Shown here: in pieces, positions 52,617 to 63,942 of the stretch | Numbering within the stretch: position 1 is the stretch's first letter | Layout: every line of letters begins with the position of its first letter | Assembly: GCF_901709675.1 (NCBI RefSeq) | Contig: NC_051089.1 | Coordinates: 18,536,008-18,600,007 of the forward strand | DNA from: Syngnathus acus | Lineage: Eukaryota > Chordata > Actinopteri > Syngnathiformes > Syngnathidae | DNA length: 64,000 nt | Direction: 5' to 3' | Made by a program: the position numbers and the translations under genes | Notes under the pieces: generated by a model | What the model was told of the DNA's origin: nothing | Seen by the model: the letters and a program-made list of their open reading frames with translations, nothing else | The model's database searches: none

Positions 52617-53879
52617 GGGTCAAAGTGTACTTTGAAGGCAGAAAAATCAATTATTTTTAAATAAGCAATTGTCCTTTGTGAAGTTCAGAGGTGCTCATTT
52701 GGTGGGCTCAGGAATGCACACATACATGCTTCTATTGCATCAGCAACATAAAGTATTTATTCCTAACAAAAAATTACAGCAAGCCTGGTCTCTAGGTGGA
52801 CCTCTGGGTCACAGCTGCCCCTAACCGCAAAGTAGAGTGACAAAAAACTCCTATCCCTGACCCAGCCTATACCATACATTTCATCAAAAGAGCCTGCCTA
52901 GCTGTTTGTGTGTTCTGTTCTTGCCAAGGGTGGGTAAGTTTTGTGTGAGACTTGTTTGCAGGGAGGCACTGCTGCTTTTCCAAATAAGGAAAGTCTCATC
53001 TCCATGGGACTATTGAGGTGAAGATTTTACATTCGGTTGTGCAGTTACATCCCCCCACATGATGTTGGGGACTTCCTGTTGCAAGCACCCGCCATCTGCA
53101 ATCGCCCTGTTCTTTTTCTAGACATTCTCACAATCCCACCCACCCTTATCCGTAAATGAAAAATGATGATTGATTGCAAACGGCAATAAAAGTAAATACC
53201 TTCAATGCACATTCCTACAACTGACATTTCAATCTAGTGACGACCAGTGAAACGACAAGACATTTTACAATTGAGAAATAAATCTGATCAGCTCTACTAA
53301 AAAAAAGTTTAATAGCTTTGAGACATTTGTAATTTGTGTAGTCTTTTAAATATAATTTTTCATGAATTGGTCAACATGACATGTTTCTATATAAAATAAA
53401 TATTTTTATTCAATATTATAGTTTATATTAGGGGTAGGGAAGAATCAATATTTCAGTATATTGTTGGTGAAAAATCAATATTTCAGTATATTGTTGGAAT
53501 AAGTAATCGATAGACTGACTGCAAATATAGATATTTTGTGACGACTTAGATTTACCCCGTTGTCAGCGTCAGTACCTCATCTTTCCTGTTGTGTTTGTGG
53601 GGTCGCTAATCCCGTAAATAGGGGCAAAGTAGGTGGAAGCAGTGCCCGGTGAAGAACAGATGCAAAGACCAACCCGCAGGGTTTGACTCAAAAGTGTGTG
53701 GAGACTCAAGCTATCCAATTAAATCATTAAGTATTGAACTGATGCTACTCAGCCAATAAAGCTAGCCAGAGCCATTGTGTTAGCCAATCAGAAGTAAATC
53801 AGGGTGGGTCAGAAGTCTTGCCGACAGTGAAGTTTTTATCCGGATGGTCTGACATTATGTGTGGACATATACACTACGG
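52617..53879. other. No recognisable feature
   Basis: Intron 3 sequence. A direct repeat of AAAATCAATATTTCAGTATA occurs at about 53441-53500. No gene is seen. Confidence 0.55.
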
Positions 53880-54364
53880 TTCAAAAGTTTGGGGTAACTT
53901 AGAAATGTCCTTATTTTTAAAATAAAACCGCTATTTTTCTCAATGAGGATAACATTAAACTATCGTATTTTCTGCACTACAAGGCACACTGGATTATAAG
54001 GTGCACCTCCATTGAATTTTTTATTTTAGAAATTATTTCATATATACAGGACTGTCTCAGAAAATTAGAATATTGTGATAAAATTCTTTATTTTCTGTAA
54101 TGCAATTAAAAAAACAAAAATGTCATACATTCTGGATTCATTACAAATCAACTGAAATATTGCAAGCCTTTTATTATTTTAACATTGCTGATTATGGCTT
54201 ACAGTTTAAGAAAACTCAAAAATCCTATCTAAAAAAATTTGAATATTTCCTCAGACCAAGTAAAAAAAAGATTTATAACAGCAAAACAAAATCAAACATT
54301 TGAAAATGTCCATTAATGCACTCAGTACTTGGTTGGGAATCCTTTTGCACAGATTACTGCATCA

Positions 54365-55029
54365 AAGTCAAAGTCAAAGTCAGCTTTATTGTCAATCCCT
54401 TCATATGTCAAGACACACAAAGAAACCGAAATTCCGTTTCCTCCATCCCACGGTGACGAGACATACAAGTAGGCGACACAAAACAAAAACAAGAAGGCAC
54501 AAACCTTAAATAATAAATAATAAATAAAATAAAATGAGCGATGAATAAAAACAGACCAATAACCCATCGAATATGAGGGGCAAAACCGAGCCAGTGAGCA
54601 TACAGCAAGAACAGGACGCTACACTGAAAGGGGGAGCGAGTTCAGGATCCTAACAGCCTGGAGTACGAAGCTGTTGGAAAGTCTGGTGGTGCGGGAGCGC
54701 AGGCTCCTGTACCGCCTCCCAGAGGGCAGAAGTTCAAACAAAGAGTGAGCGGGGTGACTCACATCACTCACAATCTTGGTCGCCTTGCGGGTGAGATGGG
54801 AGGTGTAAATGTCCTTCAAGGAGGGGAGAGAAGCACCAATAGTCTTACTAGCCGTTTTCACAATGCGCTGCAGGGCCTTCAAGTCTTGGTCAGTGCAGCT
54901 GCCACCCCAGACAGCAATACAGCTGGAGAGGACGCTCTCAATGGTGCCGCGGTAAAAAGTAGTCATGACGGCCGGAGGAGTCCCCGCTCGCCTGAGTTTC
55001 CGAAGGAAGTACAGGCGGCGCTGGGCCTT
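54365..55029 (-). mobile_element. 5'-truncated LINE inside the Tc1 element
   Basis: Near-identical to 5801-6444: (AAAGTC)n tail at 54365-54380, the same 3' UTR, and an RT C-terminus reading AQRRLYFLRKLRRAGTPPAV and KTIGASLPSLKDIYTSHLT. TCAA occurs at both borders. It separates the Tc1 left terminal region from the transposase C-terminus. Confidence 0.88.
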
Positions 55030-55079
55030 CAATGCGGCGTGGCATGGAGGCAATCAGCCTGTGGCATTGCTGAGGTGCT

Positions 55080-55923
55080 ATGGATGCCCAGGATGCTTCA
55101 ATAGCGGCCTTTAGCTCATTTGCATTGTTGGGTCTGGTGTCTTTCAGCTTCTTCACCCCACAAATTCTCTATGGGGTTCAGGTCAGGGGAATTGGCAGGC
55201 CAATCGAGGACAGTAATGCCATGGTCAGTACACCATTTACTGGTGGTTTTGGCACTGTGGGCAGGTGCCAGATCATGCTGGAAAATGAAATCATCTCCAT
55301 AGAGCTTTTCAGCAGACGGAAGCATGTAGTGCTCTAAAATCTGCATTTACTCTGGACTTTATGAAATACAGTGGACCAACACCAGCAGCTCACATGGCTC
55401 CCCAAACCATCGCTGACTGTGGGAACTTCACACTGGATTTCAAGCAACTTGGATTTTGCTCCTCTCCAGCCTTTCTCCAGACTCTGGCGCCTTGACTTCC
55501 AAATGAAATACAAAACTTGCTTTCGTCTGAAAAGAGGACTTTGGACCACTCTGCAACTGTCTAGTGCTTCTTTTCCATAGCCCAAGTCAGACGCTTCTTC
55601 CGTTGTCTTGAGTTCAGAAGTGGCTTGACCATGGGAATACGGCTATTGTAGCCCATTTCCCGGACACGTCTGTGAACAGTGGCTTTTGATACCTGGACTC
55701 CAGCTTCAGTCCACTGTCTTTGGAGCGCCCCCAAATTCTGGAAGCGACTCTTCTTCACAATGCTGTTAAGGCTGCGGTCATCTCTCTTGGTTGTGCAGCG
55801 TTTCCTGCCACATTTCCCCCTTCCAACAGACTTTTTGTGGATGTGCTTTGAAACTGCACTCTGTGAACAGCTTGCTCTTTGAAAAATTTCTTTTTGTGTC
55901 TTACCCTCCTGGGAGGGTGTCAA
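55080..55923 (-). pseudogene. Tc1 transposase, several stops
   Basis: The paired helix-turn-helix N-terminus (GRGKCGRKRCTTKRDDRSL, VSKATVHRRVREMGYNSRIP) lies at 55585-55923. The first catalytic D is in VLFSDESK (about 55530). The last two are in FQHDLAPAHS and NPIENLWG (55116-55346) with exactly 34 residues between them (DD34E). Stops include a TAG at 55561-55563 where Tc1 has W, a TGA near 55395, and a frameshift around 55350. The right C-terminal part ends near 55080. Not functional. Confidence 0.9.
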
Positions 55924-57365
55924 TGATTGTCCTCTGGACAGCAGTCAGATCAGCAGTCTTCCCCATACTTGTGATTTAGTTTACTGAACCAAGCTGAGTG
56001 TTTTTCAAGGCTCAGGAAACCCTTGCAGGTGTTTCGAGTTAGACGATTCAAGTGATTAGTTGAATACCCTACTAGTATACTTTTTCATGATATTCTAATA
56101 TTATGAGATAGGATATTTGGGTTTTCTTAAGATGTATGCCATAATCAGCAATATTAAAATAATAAAAGGCTTGCAATATTTCAGTTGATTTGTAATGAAT
56201 CCAGAATGTATGACATTTTTGTTTTTTTAATTGTATTACAGAAAATAAAGAACTTCATCACAATATTCTAATTTTCTGAGACAGTCCTGTAGGACGCACT
56301 GGATTAAAAGGCGCATAGAATAGGAGCTACTGCATCAAACTGGGGTTGACTAGGGTTGCGGTATGCATCCACTAGATGGTGCTGTGCTAAAGGGAATGTC
56401 AACCCAGTCAATGAGGTCAAGTCCAGCTCCCTTACCAAATGAAAGTGATACGGTTTGGCTTCTTACTTGGTCCAGCAACCTCACTCATTTTTATGGTCAT
56501 AAACCTTTTTTAGTTTAAAAGAAAGGAGCAAGTGCGCGCGTTGATGCGTAATCTGTTGATTAGCTTCTTAGCTTTGGTGTCTATGTGCTGCGGTAGGGGG
56601 GGTTCACTGTGATTGCCTCACGATAGGCTTAGCTGTATGTCAATGAGGCAATGGGATTCGGTTTGGCTTTTTACTTGGTCCAGCAACCCCACTCATTTTG
56701 CTGGTCATAAACTTTCTTTGGTTTAAAAGAAAAAAGCGAGTGTGTGCGTTGTTGCGTAATGCATTAGCTTCTTAGCTTTGGTGTCTGTGTGCTGCGGTGA
56801 GGGGGGGGGGTGGTTCAGTGTGACTGCCTCCCGTAATCAAGCGATTCTAGCCTATAGAAAACAAATGTATTTTTAAATGTCATGCGATCGACCTGTAGTA
56901 GTTTACTTCGGTGATGCCCCTGACCACGGTTGCCGTTGCCGTAATGCTGAAAGCGATGCGACCTTGTTATTTACTAGTCGTACTAAAACGTACTGAAATG
57001 TTTGGCAGAGCACTGTATACAACCAGTATGGATCAACAAATTCATCAACTGATCCATTTATAAGGCGCTCTGCATTATATATTATTTAAGTGCGCCTTGT
57101 AGTGCAGAAAATACGGTAATAAGGAATACACATTGTTAATGTGGTAAATGAATATTCTAGCTGCAAACGCCTGGTTTTTAATGCAATATTTGCATGGGTG
57201 TTTAAAGGCCTATTTCCAGCAACCATTCCCCCGGTGTTCTAATGGTCCATTTTATTTTCTAATTGTGTTATATAATATTATTAGAAAACACTTGTGCATT
57301 TATTTTGGTTTTCATGGAAAACACAAACATGTCTGTGTGACCCCAAACCTTTGAACAGCAGTGTA

Positions 57366-58086
57366 TTGCGAACTCAGAGTTTAAGTGTGGATATATATGA
57401 CTAATTCAGACATTGTGTGAATTACGAACTCAAAATGGATGCTGATACGATTCACTTACGGCTTTTTCTTTGTTAATTGTCTTGTCACTGCTTATTAACG
57501 TTACCATCAGATAATGCTGAGGGCATAGAGCTAACACTATGCTGCATATGCGTATCTCCTCGTGACTTGATCGCATTTTTTTTTTGGTTTGTTTTTCCAC
57601 AAAAAAGAAAAGCGTGGTACAGCAAGCTCGGGTGGTTAAAAGAAAACGTTTCGAGATAGACGCGCTGTTTATGAACAAAGGCTCTGACAGTCTGTAACAG
57701 AACAGATTCAATGTGCATCAATTTGTCTGAAATTAAAAACAAAATTATAATTATTTAAACTATAAACATTCTTGACCAACTGCCATTTTATGCTGAAAAA
57801 AATACAATAAAATAATAAACATGCATCATATTAAATTAAATAACAGCAATAAATAATATTCAATTCAAAGTAATCAGCAACATTAACTCAGGAGCACAAT
57901 ATATAAAACATTTTAACCTACAAAACAAAAATGAATAAAACAATTTTTTTTAATCAAAATGAGGCAGCATGACTGAGACCATATCCACGGCTGCAGGCAG
58001 TATCAGTTCTTCTGCAATGGTGTTTTTCTTTTCTTTTTTTTTTTTTTTTTGCACTGAGCAATTTGGTACGCTACTTTATATGATGC
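57366..58086. other. Intron / remnant of an older hAT, unassigned
   Basis: AT-rich sequence. Small frames at 57430-57742 have no motif. It adjoins the BED exon at 58087-58367 and could be part of that older hAT, but no terminus is identified. Confidence 0.45.
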
Positions 58087-59642
58087 TTACAGTTCTTGCT
58101 GATTGACTGAAGTAGCATTCACAAAGTGGGATGGTTGTTGGCAATATTCAGCCCGTTTTCGCTTAAAAACCTTAAGCATCTTATCAGCGTGATTGGGGTG
58201 CAATGACTTTAAGTGCCGCCTTAATTTATTTGGCTTCATACTGTCGGCTGCCAGCATTGTAAGGCACAGTAAACACACCGGTCTTTCCTCGTCTCCCATC
58301 GTCATTACACTGAAGCCGAGCGCTACGTACGCTTCGTCATATTTCCTTGTCTTAGCTTTCGTGTGACCAGGGCCGGTTCTAGGAATGCACATAAGAGGGG
58401 GCAGTCAGAAATGTGAAGGGGGCATGTTTTTTTTGTTTTTTTTTGTTTTTTTTTTACACTACACATTTTTATCACAGTTTGTGTTTTCATCACGGCAGTT
58501 GTTAGCTGTGTGCCCAGATCTCAACCTGGAGAAGTGGATTGCACTCTGTCAGGCCTCTACACTAAGACCTGTCCAGCTTAGGTGTCCCACCTGAAGACTA
58601 AAGCTTCTGCTGGTATAGCTCTTAGGCCCTTTTTTCATAGCTCCCACTTGAGTTTGTTTAGTGTGGTGAGTTGGTTCAGGTGTAAAACTGCATTCACTCA
58701 ACTGTTAAAATAAACCAGTTGTTAACACATTCAATGCCAAACATGAAAATCATTTTTTTTCTCCATTGTTTGTGAATAAATGTGTTGTGCTTAGAAAAGA
58801 TCCCTTGTCATCCGTGATTATAATATGTAGGGTAGGCTGCAAATGTAGGCTGAATGATAAAGCATAGTACTGAAAAACAAAGCTAAATAGTTGGAGTTGA
58901 CATTCTTTTACTGATCCGGCCCACCTGAGAACAGAAAGTCTGGATCCGGCCCCAGAGCCAAACTGAGTTAGACATGCCTGTCTTAGGGTCACTGAGGCAA
59001 GCAAACCCCCTGACCACAATAAGGTGGCAATCCCTCAGGGGGGGGAACTGAAAAATAAATGAAATAAATAAATGAAAAGTAAAATAAAATACCCTTCATC
59101 CAGATTTCAACAACCAAGCAATAACCATTTTCAACAACATAACATTCATCTTAACTGGATGGCCTAATTCTCAAAATCATTTCAAGCTAAAGGAAAGACT
59201 TGTCTCTATCATCAATAATTACAAAACTGAAAGGAAGTCTTATGAAAATAAAATCATCAAACATCAAGTTCTCAAACTAATTTATAAAAACAGAAACATT
59301 TATAATTTTTTATTTATTAGCTAATAACTCAAAATAGTTAGGGAACTGATTTGTACAACACAACAGTTACAGAACAGAACATTTAACATAACTTTTTTTC
59401 TTCTTTTTTTAATGTATTTTTTTATTAGCAACTTAATAACTAAAATCTCCTCCTTTCTCATTATTTTTTCTCCCCACTCCACTCGACAACAAAATAGTTA
59501 GGGAACTAATTTGTACAACATAACAGTTACAGAGCAGAACATATAACACATAACTTTTTTTTTCTTTTTTTTAATGTATTTTTTTATTAGCAACTTAACT
59601 AAAATCTCCTCCTTTCTCACTATTTTTTTTCCCCACTCCACT

Positions 59643-61634
59643 CTACAACACCAGTCTCCTATTTCCTTGTGCAAAAACTCTCACAAATTCATCCATATCC
59701 AAGTTACTCGTTATGGACCTCTCATGGGCTAAGATGACCAAATTTATCTTTCGCTTGTGTAACATGGTGCGACGATAAGGGGTTAGGACCCGTGACAATG
59801 TGGACAAGGAACGCTCACACGATGCTGAAGACACACCAATTACCAGGGCTGTTACATACAATTTATGCAACTCAGGAAAAGCTTCCTTGTACTCCTGTAG
59901 GTGTTTACAGACAGTGGATAGGTCTGTTTCATTTGGACATTTCTTGAGCAACATCTGTTTTGCCACAAGAATTTCAATTTTTAGATCATCTGCCACAGTG
60001 CCAGCCAGCGCAGACAGAGGATGCAACCCGGTTGAATCTAGAAATGTGCTGGGTTTGGGTGCAAGACTAGATATGGCTCTCATCAGCTCAACGTTCTTCT
60101 GAGAAAATCTATTCTCCAGTTCTGAAATGGCCCTGTCAAGGATGTTGAGCAGAGATCTTTTCAGAGACTGAGAGGGGGAAATGGTTGGATCGTCAGAGTC
60201 TGTATGGCCCACAGTTGAGAGTACAACGCTTTGACCAAGACATTTGCTCATTGTCCTCCTTCTCTTTGGAGGCGGTGCATCATCCCCAGCAGCTGCCTGA
60301 GATGACTCTCCCCAATCCTCATCTTCACGGAGGCTTTTTAAGGACTCCAATGCTGCACCAACAACCTCAGAAGCACTGCACAAATCCACAGACTGAGACT
60401 GTAGAATTGCATTTGCTGGTTTCAAGACACCAAGCACCAGCACTAGAAACTTTCCAGTCTCAAAGAAGTGATGCCTCGAAATTTGACACAGCAGGCCCGA
60501 TGCCTCGGTGCACAGGTCAACAGCAGCACTATCATCCTCTGTCATCTCAGATAGGATACTGACAATATGGTCTTGATTGTCAACAATGCACCTTGTCACC
60601 TCATAGTGGCTTGTCCATCGGATTTCAAGCAGCCTTTTAAGGTTAGGTGCATTATATTCCTGAGACACATAGTGGTGCTGAAAAAACTTGTACAATGAAC
60701 TAGAGAGGTTAAAAAATCTCTTTGCACATGGTTCACTCTGTATGGCATGCACAACCACTAAGTGCAGTTGATGGTTGTAGCAGTGGATGTATGGGATATG
60801 CCTAGCAATCTTGTTTTGCAGCAGAGCTTGTACACCACCTCTTATCCCACTCATCACAGAAGCTCCATCATAACACTGGCTAAGTATGTTGTCAGCACTG
60901 TAGCCAGCATCAGAAAGGTGTGTCAGTATTTCAGACGTGATGTACTCTGCATCAAGTTGATGCAAGTCAATCAACCCAATAAGATGCTCCTCTGGCATGG
61001 AATTGCTGACAAATCTAATCATCACAGACAAATTTTCCACATTGCACCTGTCCCTGGTCCCATCACGTTTGAGGCAAAACCCTGCAGAATCAGCATTTTC
61101 ATATTTTTTCCTGACCTCTGCAAGCACCATGTCTGCCAGTGTTTGGATCATTTCATTTTGCATATCCTTAGATGTGTATTTTGCATTCTTTGGGATACCC
61201 TTAGCAATGCTTGCTAGCTTCTCATCCTTCTCTAATGTATACTCCATGAGTTTCAGAAAAAGCCCTGAAGCAACATCATCACCACCTGCATCATGTCTCA
61301 AAGTTTCTGCAGTCCCACGGAGCCCCAACTCATTCACACAGAGAAACTTAATAGCACTGCCCACACTCTTGACATAATAATGATTTTTTTCAAGTTGGGT
61401 TTTACCAACCAACAGAGAGTCAACAGTACCCCCTGTAGCCTCTCTGCTTTTGTGCTGAGTCCAGGTGGTGGAAGAGTGCACATGGTCGTGGCTGGACACA
61501 TACCTCTGTAGCCCCTTGTCTCGTTCGAGTGCTGCTTTCCAATTGTTAAAACCAGTAAGAGTAAAAACAAAATTCCTCTCATTAGCAGAGCTACCATATT
61601 TCCAACAGGGGAAACAGAAGCATGCGTCCCGCAC
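59643..61634 (-). CDS. hAT transposase, TTF/ZMYM1-like (663 codons open)
   Basis: The open frame starts inside a TTF-type zinc finger (DACFCFPCWKYG, GFNNWKAALERD), then a DUF4371-like RNase-H region with a candidate first catalytic D at 191-195 (DGTRD), a second in CYDGASVMSG (D256), CYNHQLHLVV (285-294), and a C-terminal hAT dimerisation part with SSASCERSLSTLSRVLTPYR (E607). The same frame is open further upstream to about 61712 (RPWLEYSVVR), so the true start is not at 61634. The N-terminal region continues in a different frame (DLNVHL near 61700), implying one frameshift or an intron. The catalytic part has no stop, suggesting a recent insertion. Confidence 0.88.
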   Translation of the reverse strand: MRDACFCFPCWKYGSSANERNFVFTLTGFNNWKAALERDKGLQRYVSSHDHVHSSTTWTQHKSREATGGTVDSLLVGKTQLEKNHYYVKSVGSAIKFLCVNELGLRGTAETLRHDAGGDDVASGLFLKLMEYTLEKDEKLASIAKGIPKNAKYTSKDMQNEMIQTLADMVLAEVRKKYENADSAGFCLKRDGTRDRCNVENLSVMIRFVSNSMPEEHLIGLIDLHQLDAEYITSEILTHLSDAGYSADNILSQCYDGASVMSGIRGGVQALLQNKIARHIPYIHCYNHQLHLVVVHAIQSEPCAKRFFNLSSSLYKFFQHHYVSQEYNAPNLKRLLEIRWTSHYEVTRCIVDNQDHIVSILSEMTEDDSAAVDLCTEASGLLCQISRHHFFETGKFLVLVLGVLKPANAILQSQSVDLCSASEVVGAALESLKSLREDEDWGESSQAAAGDDAPPPKRRRTMSKCLGQSVVLSTVGHTDSDDPTISPSQSLKRSLLNILDRAISELENRFSQKNVELMRAISSLAPKPSTFLDSTGLHPLSALAGTVADDLKIEILVAKQMLLKKCPNETDLSTVCKHLQEYKEAFPELHKLYVTALVIGVSSASCERSLSTLSRVLTPYRRTMLHKRKINLVILAHERSITSNLDMDEFVRVFAQGNRRLVL

Positions 61635-61898
61635 AACAGAGTACTCCAGCCATGGTCGTGAGCGGTAGCGATTGAATGACCTGAATGTTGCACCAAATGC
61701 ACATTTAAGTCACTAGGTAGCTGAGCAAGGGGCTTTAAGGCAGCACATGTTGAGGGAGGAGGAACAGGCGAAGCAGTGCTTGCTGATGGTACAGGTGCAT
61801 TTATGCTAGCTACTGCCTCTGATGCACTAGTACTAGCAGCAGCATTACGGCTACTGCTTTCAGTACATGCAAGAGGAGCAACACTTGTTTTAAATGTT

Positions 61899-62220
61899 GA
61901 CCAGCTCAGTGGCCTAGTGGTAGAGTGTCCGCCCTGAGACTGGAAGGTTGTGGGTTCAAACCCCGGCCGGGTCATACCAAAGACTATAAAAATGGGACCC
62001 ATTGCCTCCCTGCTTGGCACTCAGCATTAAGGGTTGGAATTGGGGGGTTAGATCACCAACTGATTCCCGAGCGCGGCACCGCTGCTGCTCACTGCTCCCC
62101 TCTCCCCCAGGGGATGGATTAAAATCACACGGGGATGGGTTAAATGCAGAGGACAAATTTCACCACACCCAGGTGTGTGTGTGTGACGATCATTGGGACT
62201 TTAACTTTAACTTAACTTTA
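61899..62220 (+). mobile_element. tRNA-derived SINE, copy 3
   Basis: The same SINE as at 18503. The head has GGCCTAGTGGTAGAGTGTCC and B box GGGTTCAAACC, and the tail is CTTTAACTTTAACTTAACTT. It lies upstream of the hAT transposase on the opposite strand. Confidence 0.92.
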
Positions 62221-62987
62221 AAGGATGCATCTCGTAGCATTAACTCTCTCTTTGTGAGCAGCTGAATGGTGGAGTGCAAAGTGAAGTTTTGAGAAAAACA
62301 TCTTCTTTATTTATCTACTGAATTCTTTTTTTAAAAATTATTTCCCTGAGCAGTTTGAAACAAAACTGTGCAGAGGGGCGGGGCTACACGTAGGGGTCCG
62401 CCAGACACCGCTCATTTGTCCTCAGTCTGTTAGATGCAGTGTACAGATGTGCTTGTGACTTGAGAAACGCTCCCAGTGGGTAAAAAAACAGCAGACTATT
62501 TCCCATTTGACTGCACAAATATATATATATATATGAATGTTATATTAACTATTATTTGAGTTGTTGTTAATCATTAGTTATATCACGGGTCGCTACGACG
62601 AGTTTAGTGGAGTTTTTACTGCTTCTTCCAACTCCTACCGCGCTGACTGTAACTTGACACTCTCTGGCTGAGTCTTGCCTCATTTGCATACTCACAGTGA
62701 TTGGATGTTTACGGAGGGGCGCGCATTCCTGACAGCAGGCTGTGTGAGGGACGACACACACTGCACCGACATGAGAGAAGAGAGGGGGCTGATTAACGTG
62801 TGTTTCTATCAGCGGATTTTTCACTTCTAAAAGTTTGATTCGAGGGGGCAGGACATCTGTTTGAGGGGGCGTTGCCCCCTCTTGCCCCTGCGTAGAGCCG
62901 GCCCTGCGTGTGACTCTCAATTCTCTTATCTCCGTCTCTCTCCGCCGTTCTTTTCAACCGTGTTAAATATTTTTCCATGTGTCCCAC

Positions 62988-63942
62988 TGCATTTTTTATC
63001 GCCTGCTCTGTGCTGTGTGCGCGTATGTTCTGTGCGCTCTACACTGTAGACCGAATACTCCTTACGCACACTCTTACAGTGATACCGCCACTCCCACCTA
63101 CTGCAGTGGATGTCTAATTACCCTTTAATCTAGTACAGCCAAAAGAAAAGCATGTTCCCTGGTGTCACACGCGCTCCCCCTTGGTATCGCACTGTGCCCC
63201 CCCCAGGAGCGCAAGAGCGCTACTGTAATGATAAATATTGAAATGTTACACATTATAATCCAAGACTCGAAACAAGTTGTTTTGCTTAGCTGTTTGTGGA
63301 TCAAAACTCAGATTTTGTGCTTTACAATTCATATTGAAAATAAAAACAGAAACAAACACCAAGACAGTTGTGAAAAGAAAGATAAAGAACCACAGAGACA
63401 TGTGTATGTACAGTATGAATGAATGAACAAATGAATGAATTAATCTTTATTTTCATCACCCTCAACCTGCATCAACCCTGCACAAACCGCCGAGCAATAT
63501 AATTGTCTTGGCACAGCCCGTCCAAGAAATGTGGAAAAACAATGACAAAGAGCCTTAAATATGATCCATTTGCCTGACAAACTATCCTTAGTATGCCTTT
63601 ATTGGAACAAACATTGACTACACAAACTCAAAGTACATGTAAAGCATTGTTTCATTACCAGAAGGTTCTATCTTTTGTCTTTTATCTTTGACTTCCCTAA
63701 TAATTTCGAACAATTTCCATGAAAACGTTTTTCCTGTAATTGGGCTCATCTGAAAAACTAATGGGAAACTGTTATTAAACCTGGCTGACATTCATATCTG
63801 TGATCTCAATAGAAAGGAGAAAACAACACCAAACATGATGTGTTTTTTTAAACACCCCTGAGAAAATTTGGTCAAATGGGCATACTTTTTAACTGGCACA
63901 TTTATTAAAATTTACTGTGATGCTTTTTCTCTTTTGGTGCAG
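62988..63942. other. Intron 3 end: no gene; possible LINE tail at 63416-63450
   Basis: A (TGAA)n run followed by TTAATCTTTATTTTCATCA at 63416-63465 looks like an L2-type 3' tail on the minus strand. The rest is unremarkable until the exon 4 acceptor. Confidence 0.45.

Larger units (their letters stand above)
54057..56289 (-). mobile_element. Tc1 transposon (DD34E), with LINE inside
   Basis: Long terminal repeats of about 200 bp (CAGGACTGTCTCAGAAAATT and inverse) are flanked by TA (54055-54056, 56290-56291). The transposase lies on the minus strand (55030-55960). A LINE fragment occupies 54365-55029. The partner copy is at 7513-8576. Confidence 0.92.
53963..57116. mobile_element. pogo-like TA element inside the MITE
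   Basis: Ends TCGTATTTTCTGCACTACAA and (inverse) TTGTAGTGCAGAAAATACGG are flanked by TA (53961-53962, 57117-57118). The interior (56290-57116) matches 46989-48596 in reverse (GGCAGAGCACTGTATACAAC) and has a 208-bp direct duplication (CGGTTTGGCTTCTTACTTGG at 56451 and 56659). Confidence 0.87.
53882..57363. mobile_element. Outer TA-flanked MITE hosting nested elements
   Basis: Terminal repeats CACTACGGTTCAAAAGTTTG and (inverse) CAAACCTTTGAACAGCAGTG are flanked by TA (53880-53881, 57364-57365). This end type is frequent in fish Tc1-like elements. Only about 325 bp belong to the MITE itself; the rest is the element at 53963-57116. Confidence 0.85.
58368..62906 (-). mobile_element. hAT transposon with intact transposase ORF (4.5 kb)
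   Basis: Terminal repeats CAGGGCCGGTTCTAG and (inverse) GTAGAGCCGGCCCTG are flanked by a perfect 8-bp duplication CGTGTGAC (58360-58367, 62907-62914). It carries a long transposase frame (59643-61634), a SINE (61899-62220), and the sequence upstream of the transposase (62221-62906), which probably includes its promoter. A degenerate 130-bp direct repeat (CAAAATAGTTAGGGAACTGA) lies at 59325-59640. Confidence 0.92.
58087..62987 (-). pseudogene. Older hAT transposase first exon (BED finger), split by a hAT
   Basis: Read on the minus strand, 62907-62987 encodes MGHMEKYLTRLKRTAERDGD and continues, across the element at 58368-62906, into 58087-58367: KTRKYDEAYVALGFSVMTMG followed by the BED finger CLLCLTMLAADSMKPNKLRR plus HLKSLHPNH. 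The 8-bp duplication CGTGTGAC marks the interruption. It resembles SCAND3/ZBED-type hAT transposase starts. No catalytic domain is visible in the window. Confidence 0.8.

Noticed and set aside
57430-57742. Small frames in both strands left of the older hAT exon
   Set aside because: No motif, start context or link to the BED exon frame.
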